Source of the DNA: Punica granatum | Lineage: Eukaryota; Streptophyta; Magnoliopsida; Myrtales; Lythraceae | Direction: 5' to 3' | DNA: 64,000 nt | Assembly: GCF_007655135.1 (NCBI RefSeq) | Contig: NC_045134.1 | Coordinates: 25,692,568 to 25,756,567 of the forward strand | Shown: positions 1 to 11,451 of the stretch, in pieces | Layout: every line of letters starts with the position of its first letter | Numbering within the stretch: the stretch's first letter is position 1 | Notes under the pieces: generated by a model | Databases searched by the model: none | What the model was told of the DNA's origin: nothing | Seen by the model: the letters and a program-made list of their open reading frames with translations, nothing else | Made by a program: the position numbers and the translations under genes

Positions 1-326
1 GAACGGTAAGGGAAGATTCATCGGAAGAATGGTCGGCAAATTTCTGCTCCCTCTCCGCATCACTTGGACCTTAAAACCCTCTCTCCCCCTCCATGAAACT
101 GTCATTTCCATGTCGAAGACAACATTGTCTTATGCTACCAGTCTAATTAGGATCTACACTACAATATCTCCATTCAATTAGCTGTCACAACACACTTCAT
201 TAGCTTCCATTGCTCTCAACCTCTCCTCTTATATGATCACTCTCATCTCTACCCTTCTCCTTCATCGTTTGCCCTAATATTCCATCCATCTCTCTCCCAT
301 GCATTGCGTGCACTCGCAGCCCTTCA
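1..326. other. upstream region of the CLE gene
   Basis: This is probably promoter and 5' leader of the CLE gene that begins at 327. The sequence is pyrimidine-rich just before the start codon, as plant 5' leaders often are. A TATATG-like stretch lies near 230, but I cannot fix a transcription start. No other gene is supported here; a minus-strand reading frame of 68 codons over 200-406 is low-complexity and basic and overlaps the CLE start. Confidence 0.4.
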
Positions 327-635
327 ATGTCTCCAAAGCTTCTCCATCTCCTTAGCCTCACCCTCTGGCTCTCCCTCCTCTTCTTCTTCTTCCATGCTTG
401 GACCAACTACAGCAACAACACTACTCATAGCTTCCGGACCTTGAGTGTCACCGACAGGAAGTCCCTCGCGCAGAAGTACGACTTCACCCCATTCCTACAC
501 CACCGGCATCATCGCCACCACCACAAGCATCGACACAGGGACCATACTACAAGACAAGCTGGCGCCAAGACGGACCCGCTCTATGGCTTGGATAAGCGGG
601 TCGTTCCCACCGGACCAAACCCGTTGCACCACTGA
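327..635 (+). CDS. CLE: CLE signalling peptide precursor (CLE9-13 type)
   Basis: This is a single-exon precursor of 102 residues. An N-terminal hydrophobic signal (about residues 5-24, rich in Leu and Phe) directs secretion. A variable spacer follows with a striking His/Arg-rich block (about 58-73). The C-terminus is the 12-residue CLE motif RVVPTGPNPLHH (residues 91-102), ending exactly at the stop codon. The two prolines that are hydroxylated in known CLE peptides (positions 4 and 7) are present. CLE peptides are released by proteolysis and sensed by CLAVATA1/BAM-type receptor kinases to control meristems, vascular or stomatal development. The motif is closest to the Arabidopsis CLE9-CLE13 group, with Thr in place of the usual Ser at position 5. 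The ATG was confirmed in the sequence and gives the expected family length (about 80-120 residues). Expression site and receptor cannot be inferred. Confidence 0.93.
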   Translation: MSPKLLHLLSLTLWLSLLFFFFHAWTNYSNNTTHSFRTLSVTDRKSLAQKYDFTPFLHHRHHRHHHKHRHRDHTTRQAGAKTDPLYGLDKRVVPTGPNPLHH

Positions 636-1533
636 GGCTCTCGATCGGTGTATGTCTTCGATCATGTCGGTGTGTAATCATCTTCTCATGACCGGTATTC
701 TTGACAAGATATATTCAAACAGCTGAACAGATTTTCCTTTGAGAGAAAATGTATCATCAATTCACATATGCATTATGCCTCGCGCAATATAGTATCATAA
801 CTTTGCTACTGGCATGAAGTCGGTTACTGTGATATCGTACCGGTGGCCGGTGTGTTTACTGCGCACATGTAACCTTTTATATTACCACACATATTGTTTT
901 GAATATAACACTACATTATCGATCATTTCGGTAACTAAGTTACTAATATAATATACTATCAGCGAAATTATTTATGCACCAGGATCAAAGGAATAAACTC
1001 ATTCTCATGCATGTATTATGATGTGATGTGTATAACCTCATTGATTTACATGCAAATAAATATTAATCTTACTGATTTGATAATTATCAAAGTCCGAGAA
1101 GTATTTGGAACGGCACGGCAGTACACGTGAAGCGGAACTTTAGCATCATTTTCAGACGAGGGAACATTATATTATTATGAGGATTAGTTCTACCACATCG
1201 GGATTTGCAAAGGTTACTGTATGAATCACCTAAATTCATATGGACTTTTGACCAAGTTTAGGTGACAGGTAGTTCACTAAATGACGTTGGATGGAATGAT
1301 CGATAATACAATAATCAAATTAAAATAATACAATAATCAAATTGCGCTTCATACGAGTAGATTTTTCGTGTAATGTCATTAGTGAAAAGCACCTCATTGT
1401 TAAGGTTAATTAAGTCGATTTCTAAACATGCATAAATTAATTTCAACCAATAGACTGAGATCACGCTTATAATCCAAAAAGGAAAATCACTTTGGAGAAA
1501 TTTCGTTTTCGTATCAGTGATAGTTAAGGTTGT

Positions 1534-1580
<47 letters not shown>

Positions 1581-1977
1581 ATATATATATGACAAGTAAT
1601 CAACAGTACTAGGAAAAAGAGACCGGCACTTCGCGGTGGGATTTTTGTGACTTTAATTAAGTATTATTTGAATCAATTATAAATTGTTCAACTACATGAA
1701 TAAATTTGTTTGGATATCTAATGTTAGTGAGTAATCTTATTATTACACTTTTATCATGATTATATATCATATTTGAGTTGCTGAAATATTGATTAGCATA
1801 TATTTGATAAAAGGTGGGAAAATTTAATGGTGACAATAATTGGAAATCATTTCCTCTTCTCTCTTTTTCTTATTTTAAATGTACACCGACAAGGTAATTC
1901 CTCATCTAAGATATATTAAAAACAATGAAAATGAATAGAATGATGAGATATTTAACAAAGAAAAATTAATAATAAGA
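636..1977. other. AT-rich intergenic DNA with (TA)n microsatellite
   Basis: The first 150-250 bases are probably the CLE 3' UTR. The remainder is AT-rich and has no supported gene. A (TA)n microsatellite of about 40 bp lies at 1536-1575; the minus-strand reading frame over it is repeat-driven. Confidence 0.5.
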
Positions 1978-3180
1978 AGGAAACAGAAAAACCATAGTTG
2001 TCATCCACTATGGCACAATTTGGAGGTAAATTCCTTTCAATTTGTTTCGACTAATATTAAATAACAATAATCAATGTGGGTTGGTTTAGTTAATGTGAAA
2101 CCTCTTTCCCATAACTAAAATATTATATTCAAGTCTTGTAAATGGAGAAAATCTACGAATACAGTTACCCATTAGTGGAGTTACCCATTAGTGGATTAAC
2201 CTAACTCAAACATTGATTGATTTGGACCAATTGACTTTTGGATATTAGATAGTGCACGCACAAGAAAAATTAAATAACAAAATTTGAAAAAAAAATACTA
2301 AGAACTTTTTTTTCTTTAAGTGTGCGAGCCAAAGAAAATTCCCAACTTTCACAAAGAAAAAATAATAACACCAAGGAAAGGGGAAGGCTAGTTGTTATCC
2401 ACTATGTAGCAATTTTGAGGTAAATACCTTTCGAATCGTTTCAATTAATAAACGATAATCAACATGGGTTGGTTTAAATAATTAGCACATCTTTCTATAA
2501 GTAAGATTTCAGGTTCAAGTATTGTTAATGGAGAAAATCCATGAATGCGAGTTTCAATTGCCAATGGACTAACCTGACTCGAAGATGGATCGGTCGGGGC
2601 CAATTGAGTTTCCAAATTTTAGATAATGCATAGTTGAAAAAATTAAATAACAAAAAAAAAGTGAAAATATAAAAAATAAGGGGAAAAAAGCGTGTGGTTG
2701 AGAGAAAACTCCTAACTTTCACAAAGAAAAAATAATAGTAACTACGAAAAGGGGAAGGTTAGTTTTTATCCACTGTGATGCAATTATGAGGAAATTCATT
2801 TCGAATTGTTTCAGCTAATAGTAAATAACAGAAATCAATGTGCTTTGGTTTAGGTAATTTGGCACCTCTTTCCCATAATTAAAATTTTAGATTCGAGGCT
2901 TGTGAATAAAAAACATTTATGAATTCGTAACTAAGATTTTAGGTTCAAGTATTGCGAAATGAGAAAATTCACGAATTCAAGTTGCACCTATTGGATGACC
3001 GACATGACTTGAGCATGGATTAGTTGGGGTTAACTGAGTTTCAACTAACTAAAATTTAGGTTCGAGTCTTACGAATGAATTAGTTGGGGTCAATTGAGTT
3101 TTCAAATATTAGATAATGCATGCATGGAAAAAAAATTAATAACAAAAATACGTGGAAATTAAGAATTTTTTTAAAAAAAA
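1978..3180. repeat. degenerate tandem repeat, three units of about 370-400 bp
   Basis: Three diverged copies follow one another. Each carries a landmark resembling TTATCCACTATG (near 2000, 2396 and 2762), then a segment like TTTCGAATTGTTTCAATTAATA, then TGGGTTGGTTTAG, then TCAAGTATTGTGAATGGAGAAAAT. The spacing between landmarks is about 395 and 365 bases. Extra partial copies of the last segment occur near 2940 and 3060. There is no coding capacity. It could be a plant satellite-like family or the inside of an old element. Confidence 0.6.
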
Positions 3181-4074
3181 GTTAAGAAAAGAGAGTAGGA
3201 GAGTGTGGGAGTGGGAGACAACTCCCAACTCGCCACTTCATTCCTACGGACGAGGATTCACTGTTTTATATAAATATAAATATATTGTTGTCGACCATTT
3301 ATAGACTCAATAGTTTTTTTTTTTATTAATGAAAGTGTGTTCAAGTTTCATCCGACTAATTTCACAATCCTGGTGAATACATTACTCCGTAAATTCACAG
3401 TAGATTACTGCTTATAAGAAACTGCATGCAGTATATTGTTTAACTGTCTAACTTTAGAATTCTTGATCAAGTGTCTCCGGCACCATCCGGACAGGGGGAG
3501 CTTACATTTCCTTGACATGTCATTTAAGTATCAGGGTTTCGGCGTTTCGTTGCCGACTGTTCGGGGCATCTTGGTGATTCTGAGCAAGGGTTTCCCTTCC
3601 TTTCGTAGGTTTTCAGTTGTTCTGAGTCTCTCGGGAAGTCCTTAAGTTTGACGATCAGTGTTTAATGAGTCTTAATCAAAGGCTTTCGGGGGCGCACGTG
3701 ATCACTAACCAAGTTAGAAGGGTTAGTAATAGTGCTCTTAAGTCGTTAAAAAATGGTATGAAAAAGATCGATGGGCTTGGATCCTGTCTATAGCCGAAAT
3801 AAAAAATAGTAGAATTAAGGAGACGTGAAATTGGCGACTCAAATGCACGTAATCAAGTGCTCTTGCCCTGGCAACCGATGACGACGATATTGTTAAATGA
3901 CAATAATTTATTATTATTCAGCAAAAAAGACAAGTGGTTTATTACTATACCATCGTATAATTATATCGGGGTTGTAAACGAATTGAGACTAGACAGTCCA
4001 CGAAGGACAGTACATAATCAAGACTAGGAGATCAACACGATAGGACTTAGGAGGCCTCTCCAACGAGCTAGTAG
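3181..4074. other. intergenic DNA, nothing clearly recognised
   Basis: This is AT-rich sequence with one more balanced patch (about 3460-3660) that can be read as 69 codons. I recognise no family in it. It lies just upstream of a LINE RNase H remnant and may belong to the same decayed element. Confidence 0.3.
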
Positions 4075-4400
4075 CCCAAATTCAAGCAGAAGTCCAAGCT
4101 AACCTCACTTCTACCTCCCTTGCTCTCAATCTCGGTTGGTCGAAGATTTGGCTCGAATTAGACGCTCTAATGCTCGTTAATGCCTTGCTTTGTCCCGGGA
4201 ACATCTCTTGGGACATCAAGAACAATGTCCTAGATATTAGTATGCTCCTTTCCTCTCGTCCTTGAAATGGCGTTGTGCTTAGGTATCTCCATCTTTCAAC
4301 TCTCAAGCACACGGTCTATGCCAATTTGGCATATATACGATCAACCTTGACTCTTTATGTATGTTTGAGAGCTATCCTTGTATTAATGCTTGGTTTAATA
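4075..4400 (+). pseudogene. LINE-type RNase H domain remnant
   Basis: Reading the plus strand around 4120-4260 gives a stretch resembling the RNase H-like domain at the C-terminus of plant non-LTR retrotransposon polyproteins. It contains WLELDALMLVNALL (the acidic residue falls in the ELDAL block), then ISWDIKNNVLDI. A frame change near 4262 is followed by NSQAHGLCQFG, which matches the usual 'N..AH.LA' ending of these domains. The remnant ends near a (TA)n tract (4425-4451). No intact reading frame or reverse transcriptase is left. The call rests on motif recognition only. Confidence 0.55.
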
Positions 4401-6628
4401 ATAATATTTGATGTTTATTCAGAAATATATATATATATATATATATATATAGGGCGTTCTAACCCAATTCTGAAGATTAGAGCCAATATTGGCAAATCCG
4501 TTGCCTCATCAATCAATCAATTAAAAATCATATCAGTCAATTATAATATAAATATGCAGTTCGTATAGCCTGACATTGCGTCATGCTGACACCGAACTGT
4601 CTTTTTGTGGGTGACCGGCTGCAGCCAATTCACCCGGTAACCATTATATTTTATCTTTTGTGTTTTTTTTTCCCCCTTAATGACAGTGAAGGCATAGTGA
4701 CCCTGGAAATGAGGCGGGCCCCACCCCTCTCTCCCCAGACTCCAGCTAATTCTATCTTTTTTAATTATTCTTTTTTAACTCGTTTATACAATTAAAATTA
4801 AAATGTTTTCAAAAATTCAACCTTAATTATTCTTTTCAAATTCGAAATAAAAATTTAAAATTCATATTAAAAAATTTAGGAAGTGCCAAACAATATTCTA
4901 AAAGTACTAAAATTTTAAATATTTAGTAATTTAACTGAAATGCAGGTTTAGTATTTTAGTTCAAGCATTCGGTATTTTAAAAGTATTAGAACTATATTCG
5001 CACTACGAGCAGTATTATGAAGGGAAATTAATTTACAATATAATGACAATGCTAATTTTTGTAAGAAAATAAAGCTTCTATTTTTGCAAATATATCGGTG
5101 AATATATCGAAAAATATCAAGAATTGAATGTTAATTTTAAATTAGCAAACTGAATAATAAACAGTAATAATTAATTAAGAGGATAAAAAAATGGGAAAAG
5201 AACTTGCGGCCTGGTAGAGAAAGAAGAGAGGGGGAGGGAGAGAATAATGAGGAGGAGTAGAGACATAATAGGACAAGTGTATCATGGTGGTTAACAAATA
5301 TACTAATGTACATTTATTCTTAACTAGCCATTTAATCGCGCATTGCGTATACATTTGTGTATATGAAACTTAAGAATATATATTTTGATTAGGTGATTTT
5401 CATAACTTGGGACTAATAAAGTTATCTGTTAGTGTTGAAATTGCATGATGAAAAAGTAATTTGTCATGGTCTCGAGGGGGGGGGGGAAAAAAAAGAAGTG
5501 ATTTGTCATAAGCAGGGAGAATAAAACAAAGTTATTTTTATTTCTCATTTATGTTCGGAGAATAATTAAATCTAGTGGTGTATTATGGAGGCATAATTAT
5601 ATATGCCATTTAATAGAATCTGCTTAAATAATGCATATACATACATATTAGGAAGATACATTATCGAAAGAAAACAACCAATCAAGCAATATTTGGATAT
5701 TGACAAAGAAAGGAAAACTTTGAAGGGTCACAAAAAATTGAAATCTCAATTATAGAATTAAGAAATTACTCAATCCTAATTATATAATTAAGAAATTGCT
5801 CAATCCTGTTTATATCCTTTTCTGCCGTTTTTCCCTGAAGGTCCTAAGGACCGACTTAGGGGTAGCCCTCCAGAGAAGAAATGCTTTCTTTTCTTTTCTT
5901 TTCTTTTTTTCCCCTCCCTCTAAGGACCAACATTGAGGTAAGACACTCGTGGAAAATATCATATGATTTAATTCCATTTCTTCAGATAAGATAGTATTTG
6001 GGAGAGGAATAGTTTTTGCTTTTTACAGTTGCAAGAAGATACTGACTATGATAATTCTTTTACAAGAACGAATTTTTTTAGTTGACTAATAAAGAAAAGG
6101 GACTTAATTAATTAGCTGATGAAGAAAAAGTAGAAAAAAATGAAGAAGAGAGGAATAACCGGAAATGGAAAAAGGAGATAAAATAAAATCATGTTTCGTG
6201 CATTTGATAAAGGAGGTGAAGTTGTTGTTAAATTACGAATATAACTTTGTGGTTAAAATTACTATAATTAAATCTAAAGAATGTTTAATGACATGTATAA
6301 CATGAAGAGGTTGGTAAATTTTCATATGAGATCAAGATAGGGGGTCGTTGAGCATCAATTGCTCTAATCTATCTCTTCCTTAGTGTCCATGAAAATTTTT
6401 TAATTACTCTAATTTCCTCAATGGATGAAAAATGCCTATCTAATTTATTATTAGCCAATTCATTATAGGAATCAGTGCATGCATGCGGAAGAGAGACTAA
6501 ATACAAGGAAAATCAATATATATCTATATATTTAATGTAGAAAACGTGAAGATTTACAAAAACTGACATGGCACGTTCTCATCGATCCAAGAGACTCTTA
6601 TGAAAGTACTTCGAATTACATAATATAT
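4401..6628. other. AT-rich intergenic DNA
   Basis: No gene is supported. A (TA)n run lies at 4425-4451. A short GC-rich pyrimidine patch occurs near 4700-4740. One diverged unit of the satellite family found at 7475-8395 appears near 4905-5000. A run of ten Gs followed by As lies near 5476-5495. The segment at 5880-5920 is a TTTTC-type low-complexity tract. Confidence 0.45.
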
Positions 6629-7267
6629 TGTTGGATATCCCTCTAATTTGGAGAAAGTTGGACTCAAATCTAGTTGGGCCTTTATTAGGTTTTAATAGGC
6701 TCAAAGATCCACTTTTATTAAGGTTTATTTTTCAGCAAGAGGCAGCAGAATTAAGATCAGATCAGTAGTACAGAGCAGAAAAATACAGAGAGCAGCAGAG
6801 CTGTTTTTCCGTCCGACCAGTTGTAGATCAAACCTCGATCGGGACGTCAAACGAACTCCGATCGGGATGAGATTTGACAGCGGCTTCACGACACGTGGGG
6901 CTAAGTTTTGAACGGTCAGAATTCCTATTCGAACTCTGTAGGTGCTGTTTCAGCTGATTTTGTAAACCATCCATTGTGGGTGACGAATTTCGGGTTTGAG
7001 TGATCCAAGAGAATGTGTCTCTTGAGTTGGTGATCCAAGGGTTTATCCTTGATGAAAATTATTGTGCAACCTTCATTCATAGTGGATTGTTGATTCGGAG
7101 TTAATCCCGTGGTTTTTCCCCACATCAGGGTTTTTCACGTAAAAATATTGGTGTTATTTTATTTACCGCTTGTTGGTTGATTTGAGTGGTTCTTATCTCG
7201 ATTACACTAGTAGGGGAGGAAGATTAATCGCTGCATTGTTGTTTGGTCGAGCACACCCTTCCCAACA
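6629..7267. mobile_element. solo LTR (639 bp), copy A
   Basis: The element begins TGTTGG and ends CCAACA, the short inverted terminal repeat expected of an LTR. It is flanked on both sides by the 5-bp duplication TATAT (6624-6628 and 7268-7272). It is homologous in inverted orientation to the element at 12118-12697; for example both share a block resembling GATCGGAGTTCGTTTGA. No internal retroelement domain, primer-binding site or second LTR lies next to it, so it is a solo LTR left by recombination between the two LTRs of a full element. The small reading frames inside it have no known homology. Superfamily is unassigned; TG...CA ends with a 5-bp duplication fit both Copia and Gypsy. Confidence 0.8.
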
Positions 7268-7474
7268 TATATACTATAGATTACCTTCCCTTCGAATGGC
7301 TCACAATTCATCATATTGTTTGTCGAACGGCATTTTAGGGAATAAAAAGTTACACTAACTTTCTTCTCCCATTTGTAATAGCATAAAGAAGTCAATACTA
7401 ATGTGAATAGCGAAAAGAAATAAAATCTGGCCAATTACAATACTGCATTATTACTTGTACTATAATTTCTACTT

Positions 7475-8395
7475 ATTCGGTATTTGAAGTACTTCAATTT
7501 CTAAATATTTAGTATGTTAGTTCCAACATTTTAGTATTTTCAAGTATAAGTAAATATTAACCTTAGCAAATAAAAGTGCAACAATCAAGTTCAGTAAATA
7601 TTGTACTCGAAGTGTTGAATCTTCCAAATATTGTATTTTTAGTTCAAATGTTTAGTATTTTGAAAGTTCAAGTAAATACTAATCTTAACAATTGAAAGTA
7701 TTAAAATCAATCTAATTTCAATAATACACAAGTACTTGAAGTACTGAAATACTAACCTATATACATGTCTTTTTGTCAAAAACGTTTTGCATCCCGTTTG
7801 GTTTTTCAATCAAGTTTTAAAAATTTTAACTCTAACTTTAACTCTACTCACTACACAACAAAAATCAACAACATAATTATTACTTTTCCATTTTTCTTCA
7901 ATTTTTTTAACCATTTAATTCAATTTTTAATACTAAATTCTCTCAACTATCCATTACTTTTTTCATAATGTAACAATACAATTATTACTTTCTCTTAAAT
8001 ATTTATTATTTTTTCACATTTTTTCTCATAATTTAACAACACAATCATTACAACACAATTAAAATCAAAACTCAACTCTAAAACCAAACACACCAGTGTT
8101 TTGAAAGTATAAGTAGATAGTAATCTTGACAATTAACAGTATTGGAATCGGTCCAATTTCAGTATTATACTAATACTTAAAGTACTGAAAATTTTAAATT
8201 TTTACCATTTTAATTCAAATATTTAGTAGTTTGATAGTATAAGTAAATACTAACCTTGACAACCAAAAGTACAAAAATCGTCAAATTCTAATACCATATT
8301 AGTACCTGAAGTATTGAAAATTTCAAATATCTAGTATTTTAATTTAAATATTTAGTATTTTCTAAGTACGTAAATATCTAACAAAGGGTAACAGA
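7475..8395. repeat. satellite-like array, about 120-138 bp period, interrupted by a MITE
   Basis: About five diverged units can be followed by the landmark GTACTTGAAGTACTGAA (near 7487, 7608, 7732, 8171 and 8310). Each unit also has TTTAGTATTTT, AAGTATAAGTAAATACTAA and CCTTGACAATTAAAAGTA-like parts. The spacing between the third and fourth landmarks is about 300 bases too long, which is the size of the inserted element at about 7792-8095. There is no coding capacity. Confidence 0.6.
7792..8095. mobile_element. MITE with GTTTGG termini (about 304 bp)
   Basis: The left end reads CCCGTTTGGTTTTTCAATC; the right end is the inverted counterpart ending AAAACCAAACACACC. The inside is AT-rich with near-symmetrical ends (AACTCTAA...CAACAACA). 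It splits one unit of a satellite-like array. Similar termini occur at 24107-24401, and one end near 62277. No transposase is present and the target-site duplication is not clear, so the superfamily is unassigned. Confidence 0.5.
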
Positions 8396-11300
8396 TATTC
8401 AACCTTAGTATTAAATTTTAGACCTCTTGATCAGCAGGTGAGGTGTGCATTACTGCGTTACACCCTCTTTAATTACTTCACAGTACTTCTTTAATAGTTG
8501 AATCGAAATAGCAAAGTTTCTAAATATTTATATTATTTTGGTTTGAACATTTATAGTTATGTAATTTTCATTTGTTATAGTTATTTGAAATTTTAACTTC
8601 CAATTTTAGGTGGTGAAAATCTTTCTTATTATCTTTAAAATTCAAGTAAATTTTTTAAAAAATTGATGACGTGAAATTTTGGAAGAATTCTTGTAATTTT
8701 GTTATAATTTTATATTTTTCTCAAAATTCAAAGTTAGTTTGGATATTTTGTTAAAATAAAGCTATTTGAGACAAAGGCGGGGCTAGTCACCAGTGACCAC
8801 CATCCCCCTATTCGAGGTCGTTGATGATCTGAGTGATAGTTTGATTGGTGGTTATGATGCATCGACGACGGCCACCATATCTTTAAAAAGGCCACCGACA
8901 ATCCGATTGTCAGCGACCTCGAACTGGGACTAGTGGCTAGCCATTTCTAGGCCGTTGGAGACCTCAGACAAGATGGTGATGGTCACGGGCGACCGGTCCC
9001 GCACCCAGTCTTCTTGGCCCGATTATTTTTTTCTTTATTTTCTTTCATTTTGAAACACTAAATAGAAAAATAAAAGGGGAGTGATTGCCGTCGCGGCCAA
9101 TTTCCCCTTTTTACTTGGAGATCCATCTTGGAGAACATTGTGTCGAAGTAGTACGGTCACTTAGAATTTTCGGTCAAGTTTATGATCTCGAACTGAATCC
9201 GTTTGAACTCTTGAATTTAATAGTTTGGTAAGAAACGTTGTTATTTGAAATATATTGAGCTTTTTCGACAAATTGGCAGCTCGATTTGTCAATTTTTCCT
9301 TTCTATGGGAGTGCCAATTTTTAAAATCTGTCCATATAGTAATTATTCGCTGTAAATATGTTTCTATTTTTAATTTTTTAAAATTGATTCTTTTTTCTTG
9401 CTAATGTTCGGAATTTTTTTTAATAATAATAGAATAATAATTACAAAACAGTAGCAGGAGGGGACTAGGGGCGGGGTGCATGGATTTGATTGGGGGTGGT
9501 GGGGCCCGCGGGGGCTATAAGCTTGGAAAATTAAAGTAATATGCGGACAAGGCTACCTGCATAGCCGGTCTCACTTTTCATCCGTCGGATCTTGGACAAG
9601 CAGATTCAATGGCTGAACGCTTGCGTCAGCATGACGAATAGTCGTGCTAAATTTTTTTAATAAATATATAAATATAAAGCCGGTAATAACAATGAGGAGA
9701 TATCAAGTTTGCCTTTTCCTAATATCTCACATCGTGATTGAGTGATTCTTCAACTGTTCGGTCATGGTGAAATGAGCTACTGAATTCTCGAATGAATATT
9801 ATTAAAAAGTAAAAAAAAAAGAGATTCCGAGTATGGATACGTATTAAAAACAATATGATCTCTGAAAAAGAAAATTTTCCAAATAAATCAAAATATTTCT
9901 CTATTAAAAACCTAATAAACTAAATCATTTATGAAAGTTGGCAAGCGCAACGAGAAAGTGTCATAATAATCTTTTCCTAATAGTCCTTGTTGAGTGGTTC
10001 TTCCACCATTCGCCACGATGATAATAATTAATTATATGGAAAAATGAATCAAACTTGTTGATTCTCAAATAAATACCGAATTTTTTTTAAAAAAATATAT
10101 TTAAAATACTTTAAATCATGAATAAGTTTTAAAAATAATCTTAAAAAATGTTTTGTCTCATAAATTTTTTTTTCCCATAAAAGCCAAATGAACTAAATTT
10201 TTATTAATTTTTTACAAACCCAGTTAGCATATGAGCATGCAGCTAGTTATGATAAATTCTGCTTATTATGGCTCAGAAATTGGAAGATGACCTTCCGCTC
10301 ATTTATAATCAGATTTTAAAAAACTCAAATTACGCATTGAACTTTATCAGTCAATTGATCTAATCATACCAAAACCACGACTGACCAAATGTTAGGGCGT
10401 CCTGCACTAACATGAACACCAGTTTCATTTCGCCTGAACTGTAATTAGGATCCCTCCAATTAGACCGTGACCCAGTTCAGTAACATCATCGTGCCGGCCA
10501 GGACTAAAATTAAGCTCCAACCCATGATAATTATCAAGACGATAGTTCTCGTAAAACAACAGTAAGTCTAAACTACCCCGATATCCCGGTCCCTCTTGTT
10601 CTGATAGTCGATCAGCCATAAAAATTTTACTGTTCGAATGCAAACACAAATATTGGACCAAGACAGAATAGAGGAAAGGCCATCAATCTAGTAAATGTGT
10701 AAGGAAAGAGATGAAAAATTCCACTAATGAGAAAAAACTACACTGGGATCCTGGTGACCGAGTATGTATTACACCTAAGCCTTGAGTCTCTTTTGTAATC
10801 GAAAATAATATATGTAGAACTCTTTGTCAATTAATAAGAATGATAAATTTTCATATGCGAGTAACACATACTGTAATACAGTATGCATATGCACCTACAA
10901 CTCTCCAAACATAATCTGTAGAGCTCAGTGATGCCCACAATACATTTTTTTATTATATATTTTACTTGCCACTTGATTTAAGTAACATATCGATAAACTT
11001 GACTAGTGATTAAAAGGAACATATACCACCTCGGTCCATTAATCTAATAGTAAATTTATGATCATTAAGAACACCCCTTAATTACCAAGGAAGGGCATAC
11101 TTCTTTTCTAAACTAATTTTTAAACAAAACCCAGCCGCAATCTTCTTCATTTTATCTTATCATATTTTTAATTTTAATTTTTTGTTAATTCGTCTGACGG
11201 TCGTGGCAGTCCAAATTAACCAACTTGACGCCATCGGGTTGGGCAATAATCCTCTTTGCCCGTTGACTAAATCATTTTCTTCATGAATTTTTAACTGACA

Positions 11301-11451
11301 AAATTAGGTCAATGGCCAAAAACTAAATCGAACGGACAACCCAGCAAAATTCCATTCCTCTATATATGCACATCTCGACATGGCCTAACTCATAGAGTCA
11401 TAGGACACGAGAAAAATCAGAAAAGAATTCCCCGGCTGATCGATTCGAATA
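8396..11451. other. intergenic DNA with a GC-rich imperfect fold-back near 8775-9020
   Basis: This is mostly AT-rich. The island at about 8775-9020 is GC-rich, and its two halves are imperfect inverted copies around GACCTCGAA and GACTAGCC/GGCTAGCC. It resembles the centre of the fold-back element at 48811-49519. A G-rich stretch lies at about 9456-9512 and contains GGGCCCGCGGGGG. The last 200 bases before 11452 probably hold the promoter of the next gene; TATATATG occurs near 11362. No further gene is supported. Confidence 0.4.

Noticed and set aside
3436..3645. 69-codon plus-strand frame
   Set aside because: Not recognised; possibly part of the decayed LINE at 4075-4400, but this cannot be shown by eye.
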